Source of the DNA: Cytophagaceae bacterium
GTDB taxonomy: Bacteria; Bacteroidota; Bacteroidia; Cytophagales; Flexibacteraceae
DNA: 64,000 nt
Assembly: GCA_027490155.1 (NCBI GenBank)
Contig: JAIXYP010000054.1
Location: 42,492-106,491 of the forward strand
Reading direction: 5' to 3'
Of the stretch, positions 46,850 through 54,563 are shown piece after piece (within the stretch, counting starts at the first letter, position 1; every line of letters starts with the position of its first letter). The position numbers were made by a program, and so were the translations under genes. The notes under the pieces are model-generated. The model did no database searches and was not told the DNA's origin. It saw only the letters and a list, made by a program, of their open reading frames with translations.

Positions 46850-47716
46850 ATGTTATCTCTCCCTTTTAGCAAGTACCAAGGCACAGGTAATGACTTTGTC
46901 ATGGTTGACAACCGGACTGGATTGTTTGAGCCATACGCCACTACCAGCATAATTGCCAAGCTATGTGATCGTCGATTTGGGATCGGTGCAGACGGATTAA
47001 TTTTGCTCCAGAGTCCTAGTCAGGAAGGTCATGACTTTGACATGGTCTATTACAATGCCGATGGCAACCAGAGTACTATGTGTGGCAATGGCGGTCGTTG
47101 TATTGTGGCCTTCGCGCATCACCTAGGCTTGGTTCAGGATGATACCACCTTTATGGCGGTTGATGGTCTGCATACAGCTACAATTGATGATTTGGGTCAG
47201 GTGGCACTCGGGATGATTGATGTTTCGCATATCCACCAAGACCACGAAGAAGGACCTAGCATCCTTAATACAGGCTCTCCACATTTCGTTACTTGGACTG
47301 ATAGCCCAGACCAACTCGAGGATATCAACGTAAATCGAGAGGGTAGACTCATAAGAAACCTACCTGAATATGCTGCCACTGGTGGAGTCAATGTCAACTT
47401 TGTGGCATTGGTGCATGACTCGCATTTGCGCCTCAGGACATACGAGCGTGGGGTGGAGGACGAAACATTGGCATGCGGTACAGGGGCTGTGGCCGCTGCA
47501 CTTGTTGCTGCTGACAGGTTTAATCAGCAAAGCCCCATCCTTATAGATGTCAATGGTGGCCAGCTTGAGGTTTCTTTTGTAGGCGATCAATCAGGATACT
47601 GCAAAATCGTGCTGAAAGGCCCAGCTACTTTCGTCTTCTCGGGTGTATGGCCAGTACCAACTGAAACCATAAACCATAGCGTCATCGAGGGCCTTGCCTT
47701 AAATCTGAAACAATAG
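46850..47716 (+). CDS. dapF: diaminopimelate epimerase
   Basis: DapF converts LL- to meso-diaminopimelate for lysine and peptidoglycan synthesis without a cofactor, using two cysteines. Both are seen, in MCGNGGRCIVAF (about Cys78) and ACGTGAVAAAL (about Cys209). The N-terminus FSKYQGTGNDFVMVDN is typical. The ATG at 46850 gives 288 residues. A TTG at 46790 would add 20 residues that do not match the family. TATATTTG at 46745-46752 is a possible -7 box. A small membrane protein gene follows. Confidence 0.96.
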   Translation: MLSLPFSKYQGTGNDFVMVDNRTGLFEPYATTSIIAKLCDRRFGIGADGLILLQSPSQEGHDFDMVYYNADGNQSTMCGNGGRCIVAFAHHLGLVQDDTTFMAVDGLHTATIDDLGQVALGMIDVSHIHQDHEEGPSILNTGSPHFVTWTDSPDQLEDINVNREGRLIRNLPEYAATGGVNVNFVALVHDSHLRLRTYERGVEDETLACGTGAVAAALVAADRFNQQSPILIDVNGGQLEVSFVGDQSGYCKIVLKGPATFVFSGVWPVPTETINHSVIEGLALNLKQ

Positions 47717-47801
47717 TTGTGGTTGATTGTAGCTATGTAGCTTCCGAGTGCCGTATTTTGTCTTTAAGCTCCTATCCACTGTCTGGGTAGAGCTCCTCAA
47801 T

Positions 47802-48350
47802 ATGTCCGAGCTACAGCGCAATCCGTTGTTCCGATACCTATCGATGATCCTGATGGCCAGTATCATCGTGTTGTTTTTCCTGTATGCAAGACCTGTCTAT
47901 ATATGGTTCTACTACAAACTGTTGCACCTGTATCAGTGGGGACCGACGGCAAGTTTGATTTCCATGTCAGACCGTGTTCTGCCTTTTGATCTAAGCCGTC
48001 CATTGCTTTTTGTGAAGCTGGTCACGAGTACAATCCACCTGCTTTGCATGGTTGGTTTGGCTCACCTTTGGTTCCTTGATCAGCGGATTACGCGTATGGC
48101 CGTGCTGATCATCATAGGCTGGTTTGGAGCTGGCATTTTGCTCAACTTGGCTGGTCGGCTTACACACAATGCCTCTATCTTGGAAGATGCCCGGACCTTT
48201 ATCGACTATCTGCTTCAACCTTTAGGGATTGTTTTCGTCATTCCGGTCCTGATCCTATACAGACGTCAACTACCAGCCAAGTCATTGGTTGTCAAGGCAC
48301 CTAAGCCCCTGAAGGCATTATCAGAAGATGAAGTCATTGTTACGGACTAA
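47802..48350 (+). CDS. small membrane protein, possibly exosortase-associated
   Basis: The 182-residue protein from this ATG (SELQRNPLFRYLSMILMASIIVLFF) has four predicted membrane helices and a charged C-terminal tail (KAPKPLKALSEDEVIVTD). I do not recognise it securely. The layout NPLFRYL plus a long loop and three further helices recalls small membrane proteins that accompany exosortase-like enzymes (XrtX type) in Bacteroidota, but no exosortase gene is in the window. A GTG at 47748 is an alternative start. It lies 85 bp after dapF and just before the tRNA-Asp promoter. Confidence 0.55.
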   Translation: MSELQRNPLFRYLSMILMASIIVLFFLYARPVYIWFYYKLLHLYQWGPTASLISMSDRVLPFDLSRPLLFVKLVTSTIHLLCMVGLAHLWFLDQRITRMAVLIIIGWFGAGILLNLAGRLTHNASILEDARTFIDYLLQPLGIVFVIPVLILYRRQLPAKSLVVKAPKPLKALSEDEVIVTD

Positions 48351-48380
48351 AATTTTTCTGGATTTTTTTGGTCTGAAATG

Positions 48381-48410
48381 TTGCGTGGTTCAAGTTTAGC
48401 CGTACTTTTG
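48381..48410 (+). promoter_or_regulatory. tRNA-Asp promoter
   Basis: TTG (48381-48383), exactly 19 bp, then TACTTTTG (48403-48410) is a perfect Bacteroidota promoter. It predicts a 5' leader of about 54 nt before the mature tRNA. Confidence 0.8.
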
Positions 48411-48469
48411 CACCACTTTCAGCAGAACGGAAAACGAACCTCCCGCTAAAAGAAAAAGTTAACACTACT

Positions 48470-48543
48470 GGTTTGGTAGTTCAGTTGGTTAGAATGCCGC
48501 CCTGTCACGGCGGAGGTCGCGGGTTCGAGTCCCGTCCAGACCG
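48470..48543 (+). tRNA. tRNA-Asp (GUC)
   Basis: A complete cloverleaf is visible. Acceptor arms GGTTTGG (48470-48476) and CCAGACC (48536-48542) pair with one G-U. The anticodon stem CCGCC/GGCGG encloses CTGTCAC with anticodon GTC at 48504-48506. The T arm contains GGTTCGAGTCC, and the discriminator base is G, as usual for Asp. CCA is not encoded. The 3' end is the integration site of the element that follows. Confidence 0.97.
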
Positions 48544-48550
48544 CTATAAA
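48529..48550 (+). repeat. attL core
   Basis: A 22-bp sequence covering the last 15 bases of tRNA-Asp and 7 bases beyond is identical to 54690-54711. Integration here leaves the tRNA gene intact. Confidence 0.92.
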
Positions 48551-48580
48551 TGCCCTTTACGCTATCGTAGAGGGCATTTT
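48551..48580 (+). terminator. tRNA-Asp terminator, element copy
   Basis: An 11-bp stem (48551-48561 with 48566-48576) and a CTAT loop are followed by TTTT. A second copy lies at 54712-54741 with compensating base changes. Confidence 0.85.
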
Positions 48581-48589
48581 GCGTTTAAG

Positions 48590-48610
48590 TACCCTAAGTA
48601 GTACCCTAAG
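48590..48610 (+). repeat. left arm-type repeat pair of the element
   Basis: TACCCTAAG occurs at 48590-48598 and 48602-48610, 12 bp apart, near attL. The same pair with the same spacing is found near attR at 54564-54584. This fits arm-binding sites of a tyrosine integrase or its accessory factor. Confidence 0.65.
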
Positions 48611-48664
48611 GAACTAAAACAACACCCTCAGGTTTGGGCAGTTGGTTTGGGGCAGGGCAGGGGA

Positions 48665-48708
48665 CTTGAAAAAAAATAAAACGCCCCTCAAGTTTGACAA
48701 ATTGACAA
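48665..48708 (+). repeat. left copy of a 40-bp inverted repeat (copy of the orf282 5' end)
   Basis: From TTGAAAAAA onward the sequence parallels the first 43 bases of orf282 (minus strand, 53319-53277). The last 19 bp, ending TTTGACAAATTGACAA, are identical. In frame it reads KKNKTPLKFDKLT against KKIKTPPKFDKLT in orf282. It is either a decayed gene start or a second copy of a regulatory site that contains the 7-bp tandem TTGACAA. Confidence 0.7.
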
Positions 48709-48722
48709 ACAAGGTCCCTAGG

Positions 48723-49025
48723 TTATTCGTCCTCAAGGAACGGCTTAGGTTCCACAAACGTTACCCTAATAGTGGTCGGTTCCTGCACCTCAGGGACGGA
48801 TATGGGCTGCACCCTGGGCATAACATAGGGCATCAGCTTAACCAACGTATCCAGTACTTCCTTTGGTTCCATATCAGCAAGTAGGGCATCAAGTCCGTCC
48901 TGATCAAGTCGCTTTGCTAGGTAGCTGCCTAGGGCCTGCCTGATACTGGCTACATCGTTACTAGGGTCGGACTTTTTGCGTCCTGCACCCTCAGGCCTTT
49001 TCATGCCCTTGACAAATTTGCTCAT
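48723..49025 (-). CDS. orf100, small phage-like protein (DUF5681-like)
   Basis: The 100-residue protein starts MSKFVKGMKRPEGAGRKKSDPSND and continues with helices ending LDTLVKLMPYVMPRVQP. A Gly/Arg/Lys-rich N-terminus followed by a helical unit and a final L-x-K-x-x-P-Y-x-x-P segment is common in small proteins of Bacteroidota phages and islands, some placed in DUF5681 or near terminase genes. Function is unknown. It is separated from the primase by a terminator and has its own upstream repeat region. Confidence 0.6.
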   Translation of the reverse strand: MSKFVKGMKRPEGAGRKKSDPSNDVASIRQALGSYLAKRLDQDGLDALLADMEPKEVLDTLVKLMPYVMPRVQPISVPEVQEPTTIRVTFVEPKPFLEDE

Positions 49026-49055
49026 GTTTCCCTAGTGGGCTTTGGTTCCGTACCT

Positions 49056-49090
49056 CCGTAAACCCACCGTTAATTTACGGCTTTTACGGC
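49056..49090 (-). promoter_or_regulatory. repeat-containing region upstream of orf100
   Basis: CCGTAAA (49056-49062) and TTTACGG (49074-49080) form an inverted repeat. A second direct copy, TTTACGG, lies at 49083-49089. The cluster sits just upstream of the orf100 start and could be an operator. Confidence 0.4.
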
Positions 49091-49121
49091 AAAAAGGGCA
49101 GCACCTTTTGAGGGTCTGCCC
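49091..49121 (-). terminator. terminator after the primase gene
   Basis: On the minus strand GGGCAG (49121-49116) pairs with CTGCCC (49101-49096), followed directly by TTTTT. It ends the integrase-to-primase transcription unit. Confidence 0.75.
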
Positions 49122-49131
49122 AGTTGGCTCA

Positions 49132-50640
49132 CTACAAAATTTGCATCAGGTTATATAGCCGCCTCAGGTAGGGCAGGGTTTGGCTAGGTCGCAACTTCCC
49201 AGCCAATATCTCAAGGTGTCCCTTAACGAACTGGGCAGGGTCCGCAATGTTGGTGCATACATCCAGTTGTACGGGACCATCAGGCAAAGGGTACCAACTA
49301 AAGAAAGCCCTTACCTGATCAAGACTATCAGCATAGTTGTTAAGTGTGGGCTGTGCGAAGCTATCACTAGGTCCTCTATCATAGTGACTATTTGGGGCAG
49401 GGTCGCAAGGTGCTGGCTGTGCGACGTACTCACTAGGCCTAGGGTCACTATCCTGGCTATCTGGTAAAAGTAAAACATAGGGTGGTGTTTGTTGGTGGTC
49501 GGTATTGATTGGTGCTGGGTCCGCCTCTTTCCCTAAAAATAGCGTAAAATAGCGTATGCCCTCAGGGTCCGCCTCAGCATCTGACACTAGTGCAGGCTCA
49601 GGGTCGGCCTCAGCATCTGGTACGGGCTTAGGCTCAGGGTCTGGGGGCAGGCCTAGTAGGTACTCTATATCGTCCGCAAGGTCCCAGCCCTTTACATCAC
49701 TTGAGTATTGCCCCGCTCTGTTAATGGCATCAGGTAGGTCCGCCTGCAATCGGCCTAGCCATCCCTCTTTTTTTGGTGTAACTAGGCCCGCTTCATCTAT
49801 TTCTTCAGGTTTACCTAACCCTGCTTCATCCATATCAGGCCATAGCCATACTTGCCTATCCTGAGCAAGTATCAGGGCCTCAGGGGGCAGGGACCTGCTT
49901 GCTGATCCCGTGGCTATCCAAATGTATTCGGGAAATAGCAGGGCCCCTGCAAAGGCATTTTTTTCGCCCTCTACTATACAAACCAACTTGTCTGGGTACT
50001 TGGTCAATAAGTGCAAGCCAAAACATCCAGTTTGGCCATACCCTTGTTCCCTTGTGTACCTAGGCCCTGGCTGTCCAGTCCGCTTGCCATTATCTAGGTA
50101 GGCTTGTCCTTTTGCATTGCGGACCTGCCCCGCTATATCGGTTTGCCAAAACAAGGTCCGCCCATCCTTATGCCCTATGTAGTATTCGTTTGCAACCGCC
50201 CTAACTTCATCCTCACTTGCATAACGTGTCCAGTACGCAAGCAAAGGGCTGTCTAGGGACCTTGATACCGTCCGCTCTACATCAGCAAAGGGTACAACCT
50301 TATCGGGCTCAGGGGGCAAGCTAGGGGGTTTGCGGGCAGGCATAGTAACGGGCCTATCATATTGCTCATTGCCATACCTTGCAAGCACCTCCCCCAAACT
50401 TATGCCTTCCGCCTGGGCAATCAGGTCCAGTACATCCCCCCCAGCACCGCAACCAAAACACTTAAAACTTTGCCGCTCAGGACGAACGCTAAAGGACGGG
50501 GTCCGTTCCTCATGTAACGGGCACAACCCTTTTAAGCTTGTGCCATTACGGCTCAGGTCTGTGTACCGTCCCGCTACATCCTCAATATCAAGACGGGCCT
50601 TTAGATTAGATAGGGTCTCCATCTTTGCTAGGGTAGTCAA
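49132..50640 (-). CDS. DnaG-like primase with CHC2 zinc finger and TOPRIM-like region
   Basis: The N-terminus carries the CHC2 zinc-binding domain (LCPLHEERTPSFSVRPERQSFKCFGCGAGGD; Cys40, His43, Cys61, Cys64). A TOPRIM-like core follows, with the acidic Glu in VEGEKNA (about 219) and an Asp pair in PDMDEAG (about 267). It probably primes replication of the element. The region from about 335 to 450 is Pro/Asp/Glu-rich and contains an imperfect repeat (PDAEADPEP and SDAEADPEG), likely a flexible linker. The start overlaps the end of the DUF3987 gene by 35 bp; an ATG six codons later is also possible. Confidence 0.88.
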   Translation of the reverse strand: MTTLAKMETLSNLKARLDIEDVAGRYTDLSRNGTSLKGLCPLHEERTPSFSVRPERQSFKCFGCGAGGDVLDLIAQAEGISLGEVLARYGNEQYDRPVTMPARKPPSLPPEPDKVVPFADVERTVSRSLDSPLLAYWTRYASEDEVRAVANEYYIGHKDGRTLFWQTDIAGQVRNAKGQAYLDNGKRTGQPGPRYTREQGYGQTGCFGLHLLTKYPDKLVCIVEGEKNAFAGALLFPEYIWIATGSASRSLPPEALILAQDRQVWLWPDMDEAGLGKPEEIDEAGLVTPKKEGWLGRLQADLPDAINRAGQYSSDVKGWDLADDIEYLLGLPPDPEPKPVPDAEADPEPALVSDAEADPEGIRYFTLFLGKEADPAPINTDHQQTPPYVLLLPDSQDSDPRPSEYVAQPAPCDPAPNSHYDRGPSDSFAQPTLNNYADSLDQVRAFFSWYPLPDGPVQLDVCTNIADPAQFVKGHLEILAGKLRPSQTLPYLRRLYNLMQIL

Positions 50641-52057
50641 GGTGGATATTTTGCGCCTTCCGATAATCCGCTACCCTTTGCCGTTTGGTATTGTCCCCCC
50701 ATATTGCTACCGAAATTTGGGCATCTGTTTTGCCCTCAGAAAGCATCTGGGACATCCGCTCAGCCTGATCCTTTGTGGTGTGCTTGCCTTTGCTATTTTT
50801 TGCTATTTTATTGACTAGGTCCAGTACCTCAAGGGTATTGAGCCATAGGGTCTCCATAATCTCCATAGCAAGGTCAAAGGCCCAGTCTGAGCATTCCGTT
50901 TTGCTTTTTAGGGGCAGGCCCTCTGCCAACAACCGCCTAACCTCTAATTGCATGGCAATCCGCTTTAGGATTATCGGGGCCCTTTTGTCTGAGCCTGAGT
51001 GCCTATCAAGACGGTCCATAATATCCTTACAATACCGTTCGGTCATTGCAAGGGACCGCTGCCCCTGAGCCTTTGTAAAGCAAAACTCTATCTCATGACT
51101 GTCCTCGTCTGAACGCTCCCAATAAGCCTGGGCTATCATTTTGCCAGACCGTTGCACTAGGTCCTCAAACTGGGGTTGCTCTATGGTCAACTTACCATCT
51201 GGGTCCTGCACCTTGTTACCTACTGCATTCGGCCAATACAAAAACGCAACCCTACTGATCATACCATCCTCAACACTTTTGATTAGGCCTGGTACTTGCC
51301 CTGGGGTGCTTGTCAGCAAGACGGCTAACTGTGGGTTGGTTATCTCAAGGTTCCCGTCCTGCTTAGTACCATAGGTTATTGTTTCGTGCTCAGCTGCCTG
51401 CCTCCAGATATCGGTAAACCCACCGTGCTCCCCTTTGTTGGCCTGAGTACTTGTGTCCGCTTCCTGCCCTAATATGATCCCCCTGCCCTTGCTTGCCCGT
51501 AGGTTGGCTATCAGCTTTGGCTTTGTGGTGTTATCTGGGTAAATCAATAACGGGCAGGTAGGCTTAGTTGGCTCAAGGCCCCTTGCGTCCTTTTTTGCCT
51601 TTTTCCAGATTGCTAGGTCGTTTAGGTAGACAGCAAGGGCTTTCTCCTCCTGTATTCTGTATTCGGCCTGTATCAGGTCTGATACTTTGCGGGCTGTACT
51701 AGCATTGCCTTTGCCGCTTGCAGCTGGGCCAATATGATAGGCCATCATATTTGGGTAGTACTTTTTGCCCCCGTGGTAAAAATAGATTCCTGGCAGGGTG
51801 CCACTTCCAACTACTAGCAAACTAAGCAATAAGGCTGATTGGTCGGTCTCATACCTGTGGGCCTTTATCAGGGACTTGTATGGCTCAGGCAACTTGTCAA
51901 GGACTTTCTTTGGGAACAAGTGCAGGCCCTCAATAGTCGGCTCTGAGGTGTCCTTATTGGTCGGCTCAGGTGGTGCTACCAACTTTGCCAATTTCGCTTT
52001 TTTGCCTAAATTGCCTTCGGTGTAAAGGTCGGCTGGCTGTTTGGGGTTTGTCTCCAT
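50606..52057 (-). CDS. DUF3987 family ATPase, likely replication helicase of the element
   Basis: The 483-residue protein matches DUF3987: KVLDKLPEPYKSLIKAHRYETDQSALLLSLLVVGSGTLPG, then a P-loop-like GPAASGKGNAS (about 110-120), LLIYPDNTTKPKLIANLRASKGRGIILGQEAD and NPQLAVLLTSTPGQVPGLI. DUF3987 proteins often sit beside primases in mobile elements and are taken to be helicase-like ATPases. The C-terminus (MSQMLSEGKTDAQISVAIWGDNTKRQRVADYRKAQNI) looks like a DNA-binding HTH. It begins 3 bp after the stop of the HTH gene upstream. Confidence 0.82.
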   Translation of the reverse strand: METNPKQPADLYTEGNLGKKAKLAKLVAPPEPTNKDTSEPTIEGLHLFPKKVLDKLPEPYKSLIKAHRYETDQSALLLSLLVVGSGTLPGIYFYHGGKKYYPNMMAYHIGPAASGKGNASTARKVSDLIQAEYRIQEEKALAVYLNDLAIWKKAKKDARGLEPTKPTCPLLIYPDNTTKPKLIANLRASKGRGIILGQEADTSTQANKGEHGGFTDIWRQAAEHETITYGTKQDGNLEITNPQLAVLLTSTPGQVPGLIKSVEDGMISRVAFLYWPNAVGNKVQDPDGKLTIEQPQFEDLVQRSGKMIAQAYWERSDEDSHEIEFCFTKAQGQRSLAMTERYCKDIMDRLDRHSGSDKRAPIILKRIAMQLEVRRLLAEGLPLKSKTECSDWAFDLAMEIMETLWLNTLEVLDLVNKIAKNSKGKHTTKDQAERMSQMLSEGKTDAQISVAIWGDNTKRQRVADYRKAQNIHLDYPSKDGDPI

Positions 52058-52060
52058 CAG

Positions 52061-52351
52061 TTAGTCGGCTTTTTGATTTAAGACATAAGCCCTGAGGTCC
52101 GCCCTACTGTATAGGTTCCGCTTTTCGCCCGCCTTGTGCTTTTGGACCTTGCCCGCCCCTACTAGCTTGTGCAGGGTCGGCTTGCTGATCCCGCCTAGGT
52201 AGGCACAAGCCTCCCGCTCAGATAGCATCTCCCCGCCCTCAGGCTGATCCTTCCGCCTTGTTATATCAAGGGCAGGCCCCAGTACATCCTGCATTGCCTC
52301 CCTGATCATTTGCCCTAATTGGCTAGGGCTAATTACTACTAGGTTGTCCAT
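52061..52351 (-). CDS. excisionase-like HTH protein (HTH_17/MerR-like)
   Basis: The 96-residue protein ends with a DNA-binding unit MLSEREACAYLGGISKPTLHKLVGAGKVQKHKAGEKRNLYSRADLRAYVLNQ, the pattern of excisionase-type winged helices found in many Bacteroidota islands. It could be the recombination directionality factor, a replication initiator binding the adjacent iteron-like repeats, or both. It is followed closely by the DUF3987 gene and preceded by a 119-bp repeat-rich region. Confidence 0.8.
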   Translation of the reverse strand: MDNLVVISPSQLGQMIREAMQDVLGPALDITRRKDQPEGGEMLSEREACAYLGGISKPTLHKLVGAGKVQKHKAGEKRNLYSRADLRAYVLNQKAD

Positions 52352-52359
52352 TTGTTATA

Positions 52360-52448
52360 TCGCAAGTAGTTTGTGTGGACTTGCGATGCAAAGGACGTGG
52401 GTGGTTTAGGGTGCAAGGCCTTGCAACACCCTTGCAAAAAACCTTGCT
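52360..52448. repeat. iteron-like cluster, candidate origin or operator of the element
   Basis: Within 89 bp lie: an 8-bp inverted repeat TCGCAAGT/ACTTGCGA (52360-52367, 52379-52386); a perfect 14-bp palindrome TGCAAGGCCTTGCA (52412-52425); and helically phased CTTGC(A) units starting at 52420, 52431 and 52443. The last unit runs into an AT-rich stretch. The cluster lies directly upstream of the HTH, helicase and primase genes. Repeats beside an AT-rich segment are typical of replication origins; an operator is the alternative. Confidence 0.6.
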
Positions 52449-52470
52449 ATTTTTATCAGCTCCCTAAATT

Positions 52471-53319
52471 TTACCCTAGCTTCCAGTTAACCCATTTTTT
52501 TGCATCCTCTGTGGGTGGGTCTGTGGTACTCATTAGGTTCCTCAAGTTTTTTCTGCTAACCTCTAGTCTTATGCTGTATTCATTTGCCAAATAGGTGTTG
52601 CTTTGGTCTGGGTACCTAACCTTGAGTACATCAGCAATCTGCTGCACCGTTGGTTTATTGCAGGGCTCAGGGTCGGTATTGACCTTTGGCTTTAATTGCT
52701 CCCAGTACCATTGCGCTATTTGCTCATGGGGCATCCAAATACCCTGGTGCCTGGGCCCACTTTCATTATTTTTGTTTTGGTCGTAGGCCCTGAGCCATTC
52801 AAGGAACGCTAGGTAACTTTTGGGTTTGATCCGTTCCCACCTATCAGCTGGCATCTTGTCCCCTGCTGCATAAGCCCACCTGCACCAAAGTGCTAGCACC
52901 TGGTTGGCCCAGTGTCCTTTGCGGTATTCGTCCTCTATTGTAACTAGGCATACGTCCCTAACATCTGGCCTTTTTGAGAAAGTCACCCTGTCGGTTTCTG
53001 TGACCATTTTCAATAATGATGGACCGATAATCGGTTTACCGTCCTGATCCGTCCCGATAACTTCATCCTTTGTGCCCTGCCAAATAGATACCTCACATTC
53101 AAAACCGCCAAAGGTCCCCGTCTCAGTTGGTGGGGTGTATTTGCCCAAAGGACCATCTGCCTCTATGTACTTGAGTAACTGGGTGTCACTGGGATAAAAA
53201 CCTATGGACCTACCGATAGGCCCTAGGTTTTCAAGGATAGATTTAAGACTTTCTGAGGTCGCTTCAGACATAACACTTGTCAATTTGTCAAACTTAGGGG
53301 GTGTTTTTATTTTTTTCAC
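52471..53319 (-). CDS. orf282, unknown element protein
   Basis: I recognise no family. The 282-residue protein has no membrane segment or signal peptide, many Trp residues in its middle, and a C-terminus that looks like an HTH unit (PTVQQIADVLKVRYPDQSNTYLANEYSIRLEVSRKNLRNLM). The GTG start overlaps the integrase stop in the sequence GTGA, which suggests translational coupling. An ATG at 53271 (MSEATSES) is the other choice. In that case the TTGACAAATTGACAA stretch in front of it would be leader DNA. A near copy of that stretch lies at the left end of the element. Confidence 0.65.
   Translation of the reverse strand: MKKIKTPPKFDKLTSVMSEATSESLKSILENLGPIGRSIGFYPSDTQLLKYIEADGPLGKYTPPTETGTFGGFECEVSIWQGTKDEVIGTDQDGKPIIGPSLLKMVTETDRVTFSKRPDVRDVCLVTIEDEYRKGHWANQVLALWCRWAYAAGDKMPADRWERIKPKSYLAFLEWLRAYDQNKNNESGPRHQGIWMPHEQIAQWYWEQLKPKVNTDPEPCNKPTVQQIADVLKVRYPDQSNTYLANEYSIRLEVSRKNLRNLMSTTDPPTEDAKKWVNWKLG
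53277..53319 (-). repeat. right copy of the 40-bp inverted repeat at the orf282 5' end
   Basis: On the minus strand this segment matches 48665-48708 on the plus strand, with 19 identical bases at its inner end (53277-53295). The identical part contains TTGACAA twice, 8 bp apart. Confidence 0.7.
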
Positions 53320-54539
53320 TTTTGGGTAAATGCCTCAGCACTAGCTAATAGGTCCGCCTCACTGATACCTATATAGCCCGCAAGTGTCTTAATAGACTTG
53401 TGACCTGTCCATTTCATAATCATAGGTATGGTCATTCCCTTAGCTAGTGCCCTAGTTACAAAGGTCCGCCTCCCTGTATGGGTGACTATTTTTTCATACC
53501 TAGCATATTGCTCAGTAAACCGTTGGTTGCCTTTATGGGTCACCCGTTCCTCTATCTGGGTTAATCCTGCCGCCTTGCCAATATCCTTTAGGCATTTGTT
53601 AATTATTGGGTTTGCCAAATTTGGTAGTGGCCTCCCCTGGTACCTGTCTAGTATTGACCTTGCCTCTATGGTAATGGGTATCTTTAGCGGGTCCTTAGTT
53701 TTCTGAGTGACTATCTTAATGTAGTCGGCCCCTATTTGCTCAGGTCTCAGGCCCCTTATATCAGAATACCGCTGCCCTGTATAGCATTCCAGTAGGAACA
53801 AGTCCCTAGCCTGAGTAAGGGTACTAGTGTTTAGGGGTGCCTGGCTGATGGCTACTAGGTCCGCCTCAGTAAGGGCAAAAACCTCCGTCTTAACTATGGT
53901 CGGCTTAGCCCATTTTTCATAATCTGGGGCAGGCAATTTCCCAGCTTCATCTGCATACTTAGCAAACACCTTTAGGTTTTTGACTTCCTTGCTGATTGTG
54001 CTGTCTTGTTTCCCTTGCTTCCTGAGGTGGGTAACATATTCCGCTACTAGGTCCTTGTTAAGGTTGGCATAGGTTATCGGGGCCTTGCGTTTGACCTCAT
54101 AGGCCTTAAATAACACCCTAGTGTTTGTGTGTTGCTGTATAGTGGATTGGCCCCAGTCCTGCCTATCTGCCCTGACCTTAATCATTTCCGCCCATAGGTC
54201 CCAAAGGTTTACCTCAGGTACCTCAGGCTCAGGCTGTAGCTGATAGGTTATCAGGTTGGCTATTTGGTCCCTAGTGGTCACTAGGCCCTCTATATCATTG
54301 CGGGCTAGTAGTTGGTTAACCTTCCCCTTTAGGTTGTCAAGGATTGCCTTTAGGGTTGTGGCCTCATTACCTCTACCGATTGGTCTGCCCTCAGGGTCGG
54401 TGTTGTCCCATTTATCCAGCTCTATCCTTTGGCCTGTACTAAACATCCAGACCTTCCCTTTAAGGGTAACCATCAGGTAAATAGTTGACTTTACAAAGCC
54501 CTTGCTGTGGCTGTCTAGCTTAAATCTTATCGTTGCCAT
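53316..54539 (-). CDS. tyrosine recombinase (integrase) of the element
   Basis: The 407-residue protein has an N-terminal arm-binding region (MATIRFKLDSHSKGFVKSTIYLMVTLKGK), a SAM-like core-binding domain (STIQQHTNTRVLFKAYEVKRKAPITYANLNKDLVAEYVTHL) and the catalytic domain. The catalytic residues are Arg in CYTGQRYSDIRGL (about 255), Lys in QKTKDPLKIPI, HxxR in HTGRRTF, His in GHKSIKT and the nucleophile Tyr in LAGYIGI (about 388). It is therefore predicted to be active. I chose the ATG at 54539; a GTG at 54575 is in frame but would place the arm repeats inside the gene. It is the first gene of the minus-strand cluster. Confidence 0.93.
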   Translation of the reverse strand: MATIRFKLDSHSKGFVKSTIYLMVTLKGKVWMFSTGQRIELDKWDNTDPEGRPIGRGNEATTLKAILDNLKGKVNQLLARNDIEGLVTTRDQIANLITYQLQPEPEVPEVNLWDLWAEMIKVRADRQDWGQSTIQQHTNTRVLFKAYEVKRKAPITYANLNKDLVAEYVTHLRKQGKQDSTISKEVKNLKVFAKYADEAGKLPAPDYEKWAKPTIVKTEVFALTEADLVAISQAPLNTSTLTQARDLFLLECYTGQRYSDIRGLRPEQIGADYIKIVTQKTKDPLKIPITIEARSILDRYQGRPLPNLANPIINKCLKDIGKAAGLTQIEERVTHKGNQRFTEQYARYEKIVTHTGRRTFVTRALAKGMTIPMIMKWTGHKSIKTLAGYIGISEADLLASAEAFTQK

Positions 54540-54563
54540 GCCCAAAGGTAATAAGCTATCTGG

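Noticed and set aside
48642..48884. 80-codon plus-strand frame at the left end of the element
   Set aside because: Only its KKNKTPLKFDKLT part resembles orf282; the rest is antisense to orf100. I treat it as a repeat or decayed gene start.
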